From: Phytophthora colocasiae
Lineage: Eukaryota; Oomycota; Peronosporomycetes; Peronosporales; Peronosporaceae
Length of the DNA stretch: 64,000 nucleotides
Assembly (NCBI GenBank): GCA_018806915.1
Contig: JAGKQI010000028.1
Location: 372,001-436,000 of the forward strand
Reading direction: 5' to 3'
Part shown: positions 51,383 through 60,849 of the stretch, in pieces
Position numbering within the stretch: the first letter of the stretch is position 1
Layout of the letters: each line of letters begins with the position of its first letter
Made by a program: the position numbers and the translations under genes
Notes under the pieces: model-generated
Databases searched by the model: none
What the model was told of the DNA's origin: nothing
What the model saw: only the letters and a program-made list of their open reading frames with translations

Positions 51383-53941
51383 TCATTGTCGCCTAGACGC
51401 TGGTCCCTGCCCGGACGAGCCTCCAGCCTTGCTTTGAGCCGACAGTTGAGTAAGTATTTTCTTCGTTGGGCAATTGGCCACTCGATGGTCAGTGCCGTCG
51501 CAGAGGAAGCATCCAGGGTTCCTGTAATAACCGTTCGTCTGCCTGTTTGAAGCGGGTTGCGAGTTGGAACGGTTCTGCTGCTGTTGTTGTCCTCTTGGTT
51601 GTTCACATTCCAAATACACATGGCCCTTAACCTTGCAATTCGAGCAAGTAGCACCAGCCCGACGACAGTTAATGCGGTTGCACCCTAAGGTGTGGCATCG
51701 ACCGCAAACTATCTTCCCTTCCTGCGTGTACATGTCCGGACCTTGCCGTATTCCTCTGACCGGGCCCTCAGGAGCAACTGCATTCACGGTGGGCGGAGCG
51801 TTATCGAACGCAGGATCCTCGTAGTGAGCCACAGCAATGGTAGGAGCAGTTTGCGGAACGCTCGAGTGAGCGTACTGCTGCTGTTGCTGCTGTTGTTGTT
51901 GAGCCAACATGTTCTGCGTTTGCTGCATCAAGTTCAGCATCTGCTGCATCATCGTATTCTCTGAACCCTTGGAGGACGTCGCGTCTTCGAAGTCCGCGTC
52001 GTTCTCGACTGGGAGATGCATGTTCTTGTATAGCAGAACGGTCACGGCTTGAGGAATGGAGTCGACCATAGCGTTCGAAAGCGTGGCCTTCCATTCACGG
52101 TTCCTCAACCCAGACATGAAGTACTGGTAACGCATATCCGGATCATAACAGCGTGCGTCGTCACACAACCGAGAAATCAGGTCACCCCACACTTCCGCTG
52201 ACATTCCCCTCGATCGGGTCGTCTTCTTCAGCAACTCGATGCGCTGTTGAGGCGTCTGACAAATGAACTGGTTGTAGAACCGCGTCTTCAGCGTATCGAA
52301 GTCATTGATGCTCGAGTGCACCCACCACTGGTCGCCAGCCTTGCCCTTGAGGCACTCACGGAACGCACTCAACCGTAATACATCGTCTAGACCCACTGTA
52401 GCACGCTCAAACGACTCCCAGAAACTTCCAGCTCTCTCAGCAGTGGAGTCATCCGAATAGAACGGTTGTAGCATCCTAATAGCGTTCCTTATACTCGTCG
52501 GCATACCGATCACAGGCTGAGCAGGTTGCGAGGGCTGCACGGCCGGGAACGGCTGCTGAGCAGGAACGGTAGGAGTTGGCTGAAATGCGTGCCCAAGAGC
52601 AGGCGGGCGAGCGTACCCATGCCACGCTCCAGTAGATGCTCCAACTTGCGAAGGCCCAGGGTACATCCCGGGGTGGCCAAGGGAGGCCGACGACGGGAGC
52701 TGTCCCGGTGGACCGCTCGGGGCACCGCCTCCCCGAGGGTAATACGACCCTCGATTCATCACTGACGTCTTCAGGGGCCCGGGTGTTCGCTGCGAGGGCA
52801 TCCCCGGGGCGGCCGTCAAGTCTGGAGCCGATTTCCGGAACGGTTGTTGGCGATACGGTAGCTGTTTCCGCGGCAACGGTTGTCGTGGGGACACCCCCAT
52901 AGGCTGCGTCGAGTGCTCAGGGTTTTCGACCGTTCCAGGATAGGCCGAGACGTCCACTGGAGCATGGGCCTGGTGCGAAGAAGCCGAGATCATCGTCGAC
53001 GGCTTCGGATTTACAGGCACCCGACTGACCGGCGGGTGGAACAGACCGTGAAGCCCATAATCTCCAGGACTCGAAGGGTTCTCCATGGTTACGTTACGGT
53101 AACTCGCTATCGCGCCCCTTGTCTGAGGCGTCTTCGAGGCCGACGAAGCGTCCTTCACAGGGTCACTGACTCCTTCCCACGCTGGGATCGACGGTCGGGA
53201 CGACTCAGCGAACGCGGAATATCCATGAGCACGCTCGCTAGCGTACTCTTGCGTCCAGGTTACTGGGGCCTGAACGGTCTCTCCGGTGGAACTCCACGCT
53301 CCCGGAGGCATCGAGGCGGAAGGCTCTGCTCGCCAGTAGCTTTCCGGGTCTCTACTAGTACGGCCGTAGTACTCATCTCGGTAGGCGAACTCCTCGGCGC
53401 TCGGCTTCTCCTCAAGCGGCTCAGGGGGGTTCATGCCGAAGGGATCTTCACCGTAGGGTGTATGCTGTCGGGGCGCTCCCCGAGCATACTCTCTTGGGTT
53501 GGTTCCTTCCCCTGAAGGAACCGTTCTTCTTGAAGCGTCGCCCGCACTCGGGTCCTCGGACTTCCCAAATCCCACTCTGGGAGCCACACTTCTTCCTGGT
53601 TGTTCAGTCGACGTTCTGCCTCCTCCGGCCGCCCACTGAAGAACGGTAGACCTCACTGCACTAAGGCCTGCCGTCGTCGTCACATCCGGAGCGTCACCTT
53701 CCAGCACGCTCCCAGCCCTGGAGTAACGGTCCGCTGAGCCCAGCGACCTGTGTCCTCCACTTCCGTCCTCAGATCCGCCTGAGAACGCTCTCTCCCCCTC
53801 TGGGGCTGCCCCGTAGGGGTTGCTTCCTTGCCCGAGAGTCTCCATCGTCACCTTCACGATGTAGTCCTCCGGGACTTCCTCCTTGCTGCTCGCGTAAAGT
53901 CGAGGTCCCACCCAGGGAATCAACTCAAAGATAAAGCGCAC
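51383..53941 (-). CDS. gag: Giant Gypsy Gag protein
   Basis: The open frame begins at a GTG; the first ATG is near 53848 (METLGQGSNPYG), giving about 820 residues. A long Pro/Ser/Gly-rich N-terminus precedes a retrotransposon gag capsid-like region (SFWESFERATVGLDDVLRL to the MSAEVWGDLISRL segment), a poly-Gln run (about 51876-51900), and a zinc knuckle CSNCKVKGHVYLEC (CX2CX4HX4C, about 51610-51650), plus another Cys-rich motif in front of it. It ends with TGA at 51383 and is in frame with pol, so a readthrough product Gag-Pol is possible. Confidence 0.9.
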   Translation of the reverse strand: MRFIFELIPWVGPRLYASSKEEVPEDYIVKVTMETLGQGSNPYGAAPEGERAFSGGSEDGSGGHRSLGSADRYSRAGSVLEGDAPDVTTTAGLSAVRSTVLQWAAGGGRTSTEQPGRSVAPRVGFGKSEDPSAGDASRRTVPSGEGTNPREYARGAPRQHTPYGEDPFGMNPPEPLEEKPSAEEFAYRDEYYGRTSRDPESYWRAEPSASMPPGAWSSTGETVQAPVTWTQEYASERAHGYSAFAESSRPSIPAWEGVSDPVKDASSASKTPQTRGAIASYRNVTMENPSSPGDYGLHGLFHPPVSRVPVNPKPSTMISASSHQAHAPVDVSAYPGTVENPEHSTQPMGVSPRQPLPRKQLPYRQQPFRKSAPDLTAAPGMPSQRTPGPLKTSVMNRGSYYPRGGGAPSGPPGQLPSSASLGHPGMYPGPSQVGASTGAWHGYARPPALGHAFQPTPTVPAQQPFPAVQPSQPAQPVIGMPTSIRNAIRMLQPFYSDDSTAERAGSFWESFERATVGLDDVLRLSAFRECLKGKAGDQWWVHSSINDFDTLKTRFYNQFICQTPQQRIELLKKTTRSRGMSAEVWGDLISRLCDDARCYDPDMRYQYFMSGLRNREWKATLSNAMVDSIPQAVTVLLYKNMHLPVENDADFEDATSSKGSENTMMQQMLNLMQQTQNMLAQQQQQQQQQYAHSSVPQTAPTIAVAHYEDPAFDNAPPTVNAVAPEGPVRGIRQGPDMYTQEGKIVCGRCHTLGCNRINCRRAGATCSNCKVKGHVYLECEQPRGQQQQQNRSNSQPASNRQTNGYYRNPGCFLCDGTDHRVANCPTKKILTQLSAQSKAGGSSGQGPASRRQ

Positions 53942-54253
53942 AGCACTTGGCTATAGTAGCGACGGCTACTGTCTCCTTCGAACGGTCCGCTTGGACTCTT
54001 CGGTCGCTCTCGACTTCGGCAGAACGGTTCCGCGCCTCAGTAGTCTCTCGTCGGTGAGTGTTCCCGGCGACGTTCACTCCACGCGTTGGCTTGTAAATGG
54101 CCCTCTGGCTTGCCAAGCGTGTTAACGACCCGTTCCTGACTCGATTACCCCGAGACCTTGCTACTTCGCGGCCACCTCTGTGGTTGTTCTGGAACTCCTA
54201 GGACACCAAACGAGACCTTCTCCAGCTAACAGGTACCCTGCTTCTCCACCAAA
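53942..54253 (-). other. Leader of the giant Gypsy element with primer-binding site
   Basis: Two bases inside the 5' LTR, the minus strand reads TGGTGGAGAAGCAGGG (54236-54251), complementary to a tRNA 3' end (...CTTCTCCACCA); which tRNA was not determined. The rest is untranslated leader. Confidence 0.7.
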
Positions 54254-54792
54254 TGTCGCGCACCTCCCCGGCTGGGTCGGTACCTGTGGCTGTTTGGGTG
54301 AGTACAGTCCTGAGTGGGGCCTCGGAGTTTGTCGAAGTAGAGTCTTGTAGAACGCTTTTAGTAATAAAAATACGTAAATTTGTTCTTGTCTTCTCTCGAC
54401 CAGGGAAATTCGCAACTAAAAGAAATAGGGGGAGCGATAGCACTACGCTCCTAGGGACGACACCTCGTCCACCTCGCACACCTGGGCCTATGACCTGCCA
54501 TCCGTCCTTGCAGTAGGCACCTGTCGCCCAACGAGAGTAGCATCTTCCCACCTTCAGGGGCGTCCATTGGTCCGAGCAGCTCTGCGGACCTCCACGCTTC
54601 CGGATCACGAGCGTCTAGCGCCATCTTTCCAAGGGGCACATCCCCCTAGTGATACGGTACCACAGGAACGGTACCGGGAGTGTAGCCTCTGGGAGGTGTA
54701 GCCATCCTACGGGTCCTAGGTCGGGTCCTCATCCTAGCTTGGCTCGAGTCCACCACCGCTGGAATGGGTCCTGCAATCCCGGGTACGGGACA
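54254..54792 (-). repeat. 5' LTR of the giant Gypsy element
   Basis: 539 bp, matches 40242-40780 with very few differences (for example tgc/cgc near 54476). Confidence 0.95.
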
Positions 54793-55505
54793 CACCGCTC
54801 TGGAACTGTTTCAACTCTTATGTATCGACTTCTTTCAGGTCGGAAGCGATCATCGCTGGGTTGTCAGTTTGGTCTCCATCGCTGGTCCTCTCACTGGTTC
54901 GACTGTGACGCATCTCTTCGGGCTCAACGACCTTCAAATGGTACCGTATTCACTCGGACACTTCATTGGAGCTGCTGGGCGTTTGGTTTAAGTTGCACAC
55001 AGATTGGCCAATGTTCAGTCAAGTCTTTGACTTTCGGATGCCTCAATGGCAGTGTGTGAGCTCATTTCGAGAGATTGTGTCACCTTATGGGAGAATCAAC
55101 AGTTCAACTGACCTGGCGGTCTTAAATATTATTCCAAGAGAGCGAATGGAGCGTAATGCACGATTAATCCACATGGACAAGATCTTCCTCGTGTCCGTGG
55201 CAACATCCAGCCATGTAACGATACCTCGGGTTGAAATTGCGCTTGTGGTTTGTGTAGGTGTCTTCACAATTGCTGCTACTATTGGCGTTTTCAGTAGAAA
55301 CGCTGCCTTGACGAGCTTGTCGGTGTTGGTCGTGTTACTTTCTCTTCCGGTGCTGCGACGACGTCTTCAAGCTCTGGATTACGCCTCGATCCCTTCTCTT
55401 TACGCTCTTGTGCTGGTCATGAGGCGACACGTTCGCTCTCTCCACATGATCTTCGATGGCTTTGATCGAACTCTGTGGGGTGAAAATGATGGTGCTTCTT
55501 CGAAG
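54793..55505 (+). pseudogene. Lipase copy L7, 3' part
   Basis: Resumes after the element with CACCGCTCTGG and runs through FGLNDLQMVP, a two-base loss near 54975, the hydrophobic segment and RTLWGENDGA, then breaks off into unrelated DNA at about 55497 before the catalytic-His region. It keeps the base missing from L5 near 32943. Confidence 0.88.
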
Positions 55506-56400
55506 TACTGATAATGTAATGCAAGAACCTAATGCTGAAATATAGCAATTATTGGTAAAACTGGTTTTATGATGCGAAAGAAGAGCGGACGAGAAAGAAA
55601 CTTTTAATGCTCACGGATTATCACTTCTTCTCGAATGAACTATCGGAAGAAAACCGCATCTTATGCGACGATATCATTGGCGAAACATCATCGGATCATG
55701 CAAAGATCTGACGTAATGGTGGTGGTGGAGGTGTACGTGCTTGATCGACTGGTTGCAGCACCTTGCGATTATCCATCAAATAGCCGGTCCGAGCAAGACG
55801 TTGGTTTCGAGGCGCTGCAGCAAAATTGGCTTGCATGAAGGGTTCGACTTCGAGATCTCTGATCTGCTCGAAGATGTTCACATATTGAATCATATCGTTC
55901 GGGGCAAGCACAACAATCCCGAATCGACCACCCGCCACTTGTGCAAGACGCGTCACAATATCATCAGCAAGCGACGCTGCTGTTGGAGGAAATGTCCTCA
56001 GCCACCCTGGTCTCGCCGGTGGGTTCGGAGCACCATCAATAACGATCGCCCTCGCTACGAACTCTTGCAACGCATCAAGATCCCAATCCAGGATGACAGC
56101 CGGATCGTCTTCAGTGATGTTGACGTGCGAGAGCGTTTCCTCCAACTACATTCATATCCAAACAAGTGACCATGTGAGGCATTCCTTGGTTTTCATTACA
56201 CTACACAACGTGCAGTACCTGAGAGGCAACGTCCGCATAGGGTATCACCGATGACATATCCATCGTCACTCGCTTCGCTTTCTTCCGTACTCGCCAATCT
56301 TCTGGCTCGTATCTCACTGGCGGTTATTCGCGAACCATCCCTAGAAAAGAAACGGGAAAGGGAAAGCGTTCTATTAGTGGATTCCATCAATCAAAGGATA
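55506..56400 (-). pseudogene. Family X, copy 5 (inverted)
   Basis: Minus strand: decayed basic segment near 56390-56196, then the 149-residue second frame (55696-56145) with DLDALQEFVARAI and PPPPPLRQIFA intact, then the conserved downstream region ending near 55615 and the aaactagttttacc-type tail to about 55510. Confidence 0.55.
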
Positions 56401-56439
56401 ACCAAGAGGAATCAGTATGTACGTACTGTTTTGTGGAGC

Positions 56440-56770
56440 GCAGCTAGCAAATTGTAAAGTGAGCGTTCTAGACAATGTAGTTCTTAGTGAAATCCTCTTG
56501 CTAAGGTGCTTGTCTGGGGGAAACACTGATTGCACCAGAACTCAGTCTGTGATCATCAGCTAACTGGAAACTGACTTGATCCACCCCAATGTACCAACAA
56601 TTAAACCCGGTCACAAAGAATGGTCAAGAGAAGCGTCTCCTCAGCGACGTGAAAAGCGTTCAAATCCAGTAGTTTTCGATACACAACATCCAGAGCCTGT
56701 TGATGAACCGAGAAGGAAGAGCGTCTTGAAGCGTGTACGTAACGGAGCGTCGAACGTGACGCCGAAGTGA
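56440..56770 (-). repeat. Repeat Z, decayed copy upstream of family X copy 5
   Basis: Matches 36286-36612 with many changes and small gaps; its place upstream of copy 5 on the same strand repeats the arrangement at copy 3. Confidence 0.6.
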
Positions 56771-56774
56771 GGAA

Positions 56775-57196
56775 TGCCTCACATGATCACTTGTTTGGAT
56801 ATGAATGTAGTTGGAGGAAACGCTCTCGCATGTCAACATTACTGAATACGATCCGGCCGTCATCCTGGATTGGAATCTTGATGCATTGCAAGAGTTCGTA
56901 GCGAGGGCGATCGTTATTGATGGTGCTCCGAACCCACCGGCGAGACCAAGGTGGCTGAGGACATTTCCTCCAACAGCAGCGTCGCTTGCTGACGATATTG
57001 TGACGCGTCTTGCACAAGTGGCGGGTGGTCGATTCGGGGTTGTTGTGCTTGCCCCGAACACTATGAATCAATATGGCGACATCAGGGAGCGGATCAGAGA
57101 TCTCGAAGTCGAACACTTCTCATGCAAGTCAATTTTGCTGCAGCGCCTCCAAACCAACGCCTTGCTCGGACCGGCTTTTTGATGGACAATCGCAGG
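56775..57196 (+). pseudogene. Family X, copy 6, 3'-truncated
   Basis: Carries only the second frame (56811 on), frameshifted near 57119 and cut at about 57196, where Repeat Z begins. Confidence 0.7.
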
Positions 57197-57527
57197 GGCT
57201 AGCAAATTGTAAAGTGAGCGTTCTAGACAATCAACACTGCCTATAGTTTTCAGTAAAGTTCTCTTGCTGATGGCAGCAAGAGAGGGAACATGTACGGCCG
57301 CCAGTGATATCTGGCAGCCTGCTCTATACCTGCTCTATCATCAAGAATCCTGACAGTTTCATCGTACCCAGTTTCACTGGTTCCGAAGTCACCAATGAAC
57401 CAATGCTGATTGAGTCAGGCACTGCTTGTCTGGGGGAAACACTGATTGCGCTAGAACTCAGTCTGTGGTCATCACTGGTATTCACAGAGAATGGTCAAGA
57501 GAAACGTCTCCTCAGTAACGTGGGAGC
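57197..57527 (-). repeat. Repeat Z, third copy
   Basis: Inverted relative to 36286-36612 and nearly identical; the plus strand is open here (SFTGSEVTNEPMLIESGTAC). Confidence 0.85.
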
Positions 57528-57640
57528 GTTTCCAACGAAGAGGACGAGGATGTGGACGCACTCGATTCCGTGTCACTGTCGTTGTCGATTGCTGAAGCCC
57601 ACGGTCGTAGCATGGAGTGGAGATTCACGGCAGTTTGAAG
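57528..57640 (-). pseudogene. Lipase C-terminal scrap
   Basis: Reverse complement of part of L5 around 33030-33125 (Ser/Thr-rich linker after the NDGAV motif). Confidence 0.75.
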
Positions 57641-57689
57641 TAATACATGACTAGTTACCGACCTCAGCGTGATTGTTTTCTTTCTCCTG

Positions 57690-58110
57690 AGCTACTTAGC
57701 CGAAGCGGGAGAGGTTGAAATACCTCTCAGCTTGAGCAGAGCCGATGCCTCGCATACTCTCCATCTCTTCTTCTGATGTAGGTTCATCCTCGAGGATTTC
57801 CTGGCTAGCAGCGAAAAATCGTCAAGTAAAATGGAAATATACAGAGGAGGTCCATAGAGTTCGTACCCGAATGGTTCAAGACCTCTTTTTGGCACCCTGT
57901 AGCCATCTCACAGAAGCCGACGACATCTTCCTACTCCCCTTGAGAGCTCCCGTTGGTTACAAAAACCCCAAAGCCGATGCCGTCCACATCCAATCTTTCA
58001 GTAGTTAGCGCATCCGCTCGCCTCTTGTCAGCTTCGGAGTACAATAGAATACACTCAGTAGGTTTTCCGGGCTGGAAATTCCAGCACGACCACTTCGTCC
58101 CTACAACAAA
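57690..58110 (-). pseudogene. RecQ-type helicase fragment, copy 3, decayed
   Basis: Shares the gaagctgacaagaggcg and bracketing segments with 23304-23620 but with insertions and losses. Confidence 0.6.
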
Positions 58111-58124
58111 TTGAGTCAGGTTGT

Positions 58125-58300
58125 CTTGATATGAACCGCAATCATTCCATTGTAGGTTGTACGACCGAGCCTGTGAATGCTTCTACCACTTGTTTGGAAC
58201 TCTCCAGGTTTGTACCAAGATGTTTCGGTCGCGTTGACTGCGGGGATTTCTTCTACGAGTCTTGCAGCAGGCCACAATCGCTTTGAAGTCATGTACTGTG
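58125..58300 (+). pseudogene. Decayed lipase scrap (copy L8)
   Basis: Pieces equivalent to MNRNHLIV, RACEAFY and AAGHNRF appear in order on the plus strand with deletions between. Confidence 0.6.
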
Positions 58301-58640
58301 GGTTGGGATGGAGAAGCAGAAATCGAGCTTGTTCATCTTTTCTATTTAGTACAGTTTGTTTATGTTTTTCTCGTAGTGCTGTGTTACTAGTAACGAACAG
58401 CCCAAATAAAGGGGGGGTGCATCATCGCTATCCCTGCTCTACTATAATGCCCCATCCACAGCCTACAACTTGTCTGTTGTCTTGCGCACCAGTGGCGAAA
58501 ACGATGGTCTCTGCCATTTTTTGAGCCGTGGAGGCTTTATGAGGCTTTCTGGACCGCGGTATATCGGCTACATCTACCAGGACAGAGCTCCGTAGATGTG
58601 GGGGCTCTAGACGTGGATCATACGCTATTAGCTGCCTCTG
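58301..58640. other. Intergenic stretch
   Basis: No clear feature. A plus-strand frame resembling NLSVVLRTSGENDGLCHF is too short to judge. Confidence 0.3.
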
Positions 58641-58880
58641 CTGGCTGAGGTTCTGGGGCTCAAAGGGAAGATGTACGCGCCACAGCTCATGCTAGACTTC
58701 GGTCGAGTGTTCTTGGAGGAGCTGGCATCTCTGGCTCGAGATGGAACGACGCTATTTTCACTTTTGAAGCTGTGGCAGACGGACTGGAGACCCATGTTTT
58801 CGTAAAAAGAGATGAGAAATGCTGCAAAAAGGTGCAGTGTGTCGAGTACAGTGAGGTGGTGCCGTTGGCCTATGGTGTGT
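58640..58880 (+). pseudogene. Unclassified coding relic
   Basis: A plus-strand frame ends TFEAVADGLETHVFVKRDE ... VVPLAYGV. It precedes a possible MULE-like segment and may belong to the same lost element. Weak. Confidence 0.25.
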
Positions 58881-58992
58881 AGGTTACAGCGTGACGTTCG
58901 GGGTACAGCTTGGGCGCTAGTATTTGGCTGATGGAAGGGCCGAACGATAGGTTGGCGTACGTGGCAGCAGCATCGGGCGATTACAATCGCCA

Positions 58993-59021
58993 CCCGAAGG
59001 AACAAATCTAGTTCCTTCGGG
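58993..59021. other. Perfect 11-bp hairpin
   Basis: cccgaaggaac, seven-base loop, gttccttcggg. Confidence 0.85.
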
Positions 59022-59060
59022 CTTCCTATTGTCGGCTGTGAGGCACTGCTGCTGGCAGAC

Positions 59061-59786
59061 TTGCAGCCTGATCGTGACCCGCATTCTAACACGGAACGCT
59101 TAGTGGAACGAGTGGTGAGTGGGGTAACTCACGTGCTCTGGCGTGGGGGTGTTTGCATGGTGCCTACGTCGCCTTGTGGTGTTGTGTTTTGTGGAGGCTG
59201 TGTACGCGGCGTGTATACAAAACAGGCGAAATGTCCCGATGTACTCATATCAGACTACGCTTCACGTGTGATGGAGTTGACACAACTTAGTGCCGAGTGG
59301 CTGTGTGAAAAGAAGATTGAGATGTCACCCAGGACTCACAATACACGATCAGGAGATGCTGCGGTTGCTGCGGCGATCGTAACCAGTTTAAAGGTGGAGT
59401 CCAGTCGAGCTATGAAGACGGGAGGACAGAGAGAGAGAGACCACTCAGCGGTGAAGCAGGAAAAGACAAGTCCATTCAGCACCAGTGATGTGGTCATGTC
59501 GAATGGTTCGGCTGCCGCTCCATTCTGCGCGCTGTGTTGCGACTTGGAGCCATTCTGTGACGCGCCACTGGGGGATATAGTAAACCTAGTAGCATCGCGG
59601 AAAGTGACGATGTCTCGTACGCATCCAGTCCGTCCTTACCACGTTGTCTTCGATCTCGATCTGGTGGGTACTACAAAGTCCAGGAACGGAGCAATGCAGA
59701 TAATGGCATTTGGAGCTACTAGTATCACCGTGAAGACGTGGGAAGCTGTGACATTAGGAGACGTCTACGCACTCATTGGGGAGTGA
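59061..59786 (+). CDS. Hypothetical protein with a DnaQ-like exonuclease start near its C-terminus
   Basis: 241-residue frame. Near the end, PYHVVFDLDLVGTTKSRNGAM resembles the first motif of DnaQ/RNase-T 3'-5' exonucleases (FDxETTG), but the usual Glu is Asp and the frame stops before the later acidic motifs. Other parts have Cys-rich stretches (VVFCGGCVRG, FCALCCDLEPFC). Probably a truncated relic of a repetitive oomycete gene; weak assignment. Confidence 0.35.
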   Translation: MQPDRDPHSNTERLVERVVSGVTHVLWRGGVCMVPTSPCGVVFCGGCVRGVYTKQAKCPDVLISDYASRVMELTQLSAEWLCEKKIEMSPRTHNTRSGDAAVAAAIVTSLKVESSRAMKTGGQRERDHSAVKQEKTSPFSTSDVVMSNGSAAAPFCALCCDLEPFCDAPLGDIVNLVASRKVTMSRTHPVRPYHVVFDLDLVGTTKSRNGAMQIMAFGATSITVKTWEAVTLGDVYALIGE

Positions 59787-59789
59787 GCA

Positions 59790-60122
59790 CCATTCGGTAC
59801 GAATCAAATTGTGGCCTTCAAGTACGCCACCATGGCCTATTGGTACACGCACGGCTGCATCCAGTCGTCCAGAGGCAACGGAGTGTGGACGCACTTGCAC
59901 AATCGATACACTGGCTGTTCAGCCCGCATTACAGCTGACGTCGTGTTCGAGGTGGTGGATGGAGATCCCACAAAAGTTCGTTGGCTTGTGCGTGTGCGCA
60001 ACCAGATTTCCCAGCAGAACCACAGGATCAGCGACGATATCTACAATTGCTACATCAACAACAGCTCCGTTCCAGACGAGTTGTTGCTTGGACCAGAGGA
60101 TCAGAGACAGGAGTGTAGGTGA
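59790..60122 (+). pseudogene. Fragment resembling the zinc-binding N-terminus of a MULE-type transposase
   Basis: A 103-residue frame from 59811 contains YWYTHGCIQSSRGNGVWTHL, YTGCSARITADVVFEV and RVRNQISQQNHRISDDIYN, a pattern of Cys and His similar to FAR1/FLYWCH-type domains at the start of oomycete MULE transposases. The catalytic domain is absent. A 73-residue frame at 60119-60340 follows without recognisable motif. Confidence 0.4.
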
Positions 60123-60340
60123 TGCAGGTGGATTCAGCGTACGAGCAGTCCACGCGTATTCTGACGGAGCTGGACCCTATGGTCGATAACAGTGAGTGGT
60201 GGCTTTTAGTTGCGAATTTATGCCGTTTTATTGAGACTGATGATGCCTTCTCGGCTCAGGATTCACGACTAGGACTCAATTGGAGACGAAGAGGAACGTT
60301 AAGACGGCTATCAATGCAATGTCCACATGTATGTTGTTAA

Positions 60341-60384
60341 CAAATATCACGGCGGATGAGGCGGCTTTACCTATATGAAGCTGA
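60341..60384. repeat. 44-bp segment shared (inverted) with the 5' flank of the TMEM184-like gene
   Basis: acaaatatcacggcggatga and the following bases match the reverse complement of 2042-2085 with three differences. Confidence 0.8.
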
Positions 60385-60479
60385 TGTGACCCAGAGGTGC
60401 ATGAAGGCTTACTGAAAGAAGCGCTGGCGAATGATCACAACCTGAATATGGCCGCGTCCGAGATGCAGCCACTGTTGGA

Positions 60480-60775
60480 TGGAATTGAAGAACACGAAGA
60501 GGACGAGGATGTGGATGTAGTCAATTCCGTGTCACTGTCGTTATCAATTGTTGAAGCCCACGGTCGTAGCATGGAGTGGAGATCACAGCACCGTCATTTT
60601 CACCCCACAGAATTCGATCAAAGCCATCGAAGTTCTTGCGGAGAAAGCGAACGATCCCCTCATGACCAGCAAAAGAGCGTAAAGAGAAGGGATCGAGGCG
60701 TAATCCAGAACTTGAAGACGTGCAGAGAAGTAACAAGACTAACAACGACCTACGTTGCTTCAAGACGTTCTTCAG
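60480..60775 (-). pseudogene. Lipase C-terminal fragment (copy L9, inverted)
   Basis: Minus strand encodes FDGFDRILWGENDGAV and neighbouring hydrophobic stretch as in L5 and L7. Confidence 0.8.
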
Positions 60776-60849
60776 CTCTCCTTCTCGGCTCATCAACAGG
60801 CTCTGGATGTATCGGAAACTACTGAATTTGGACACTTTTCACTCTTGGT

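Larger units (their letters stand above)
40242..54792 (-). mobile_element. Giant (14.55-kb) Gypsy LTR retrotransposon with accessory genes
   Basis: Ends TGTCGC...GGGACA, 539-bp LTRs, 4-bp target duplication CACC (40238-40241 and 54793-54796). The uninterrupted site is seen in lipase L5 near 32318. Reading on the minus strand: 5' LTR, primer-binding site, gag, TGA, pol (2237 codons), a ~500-bp spacer with tandem repeats, an antisense gene, a multi-pass membrane ORF, polypurine tract, 3' LTR. No nonsense codon in gag or pol apart from the boundary TGA, and LTRs nearly identical, so it is young and possibly active. Confidence 0.95.

Noticed and set aside
51876..51902. CTG/TTG repeat as a possible microsatellite of interest
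   Set aside because: It simply encodes the poly-Gln run of Gag.
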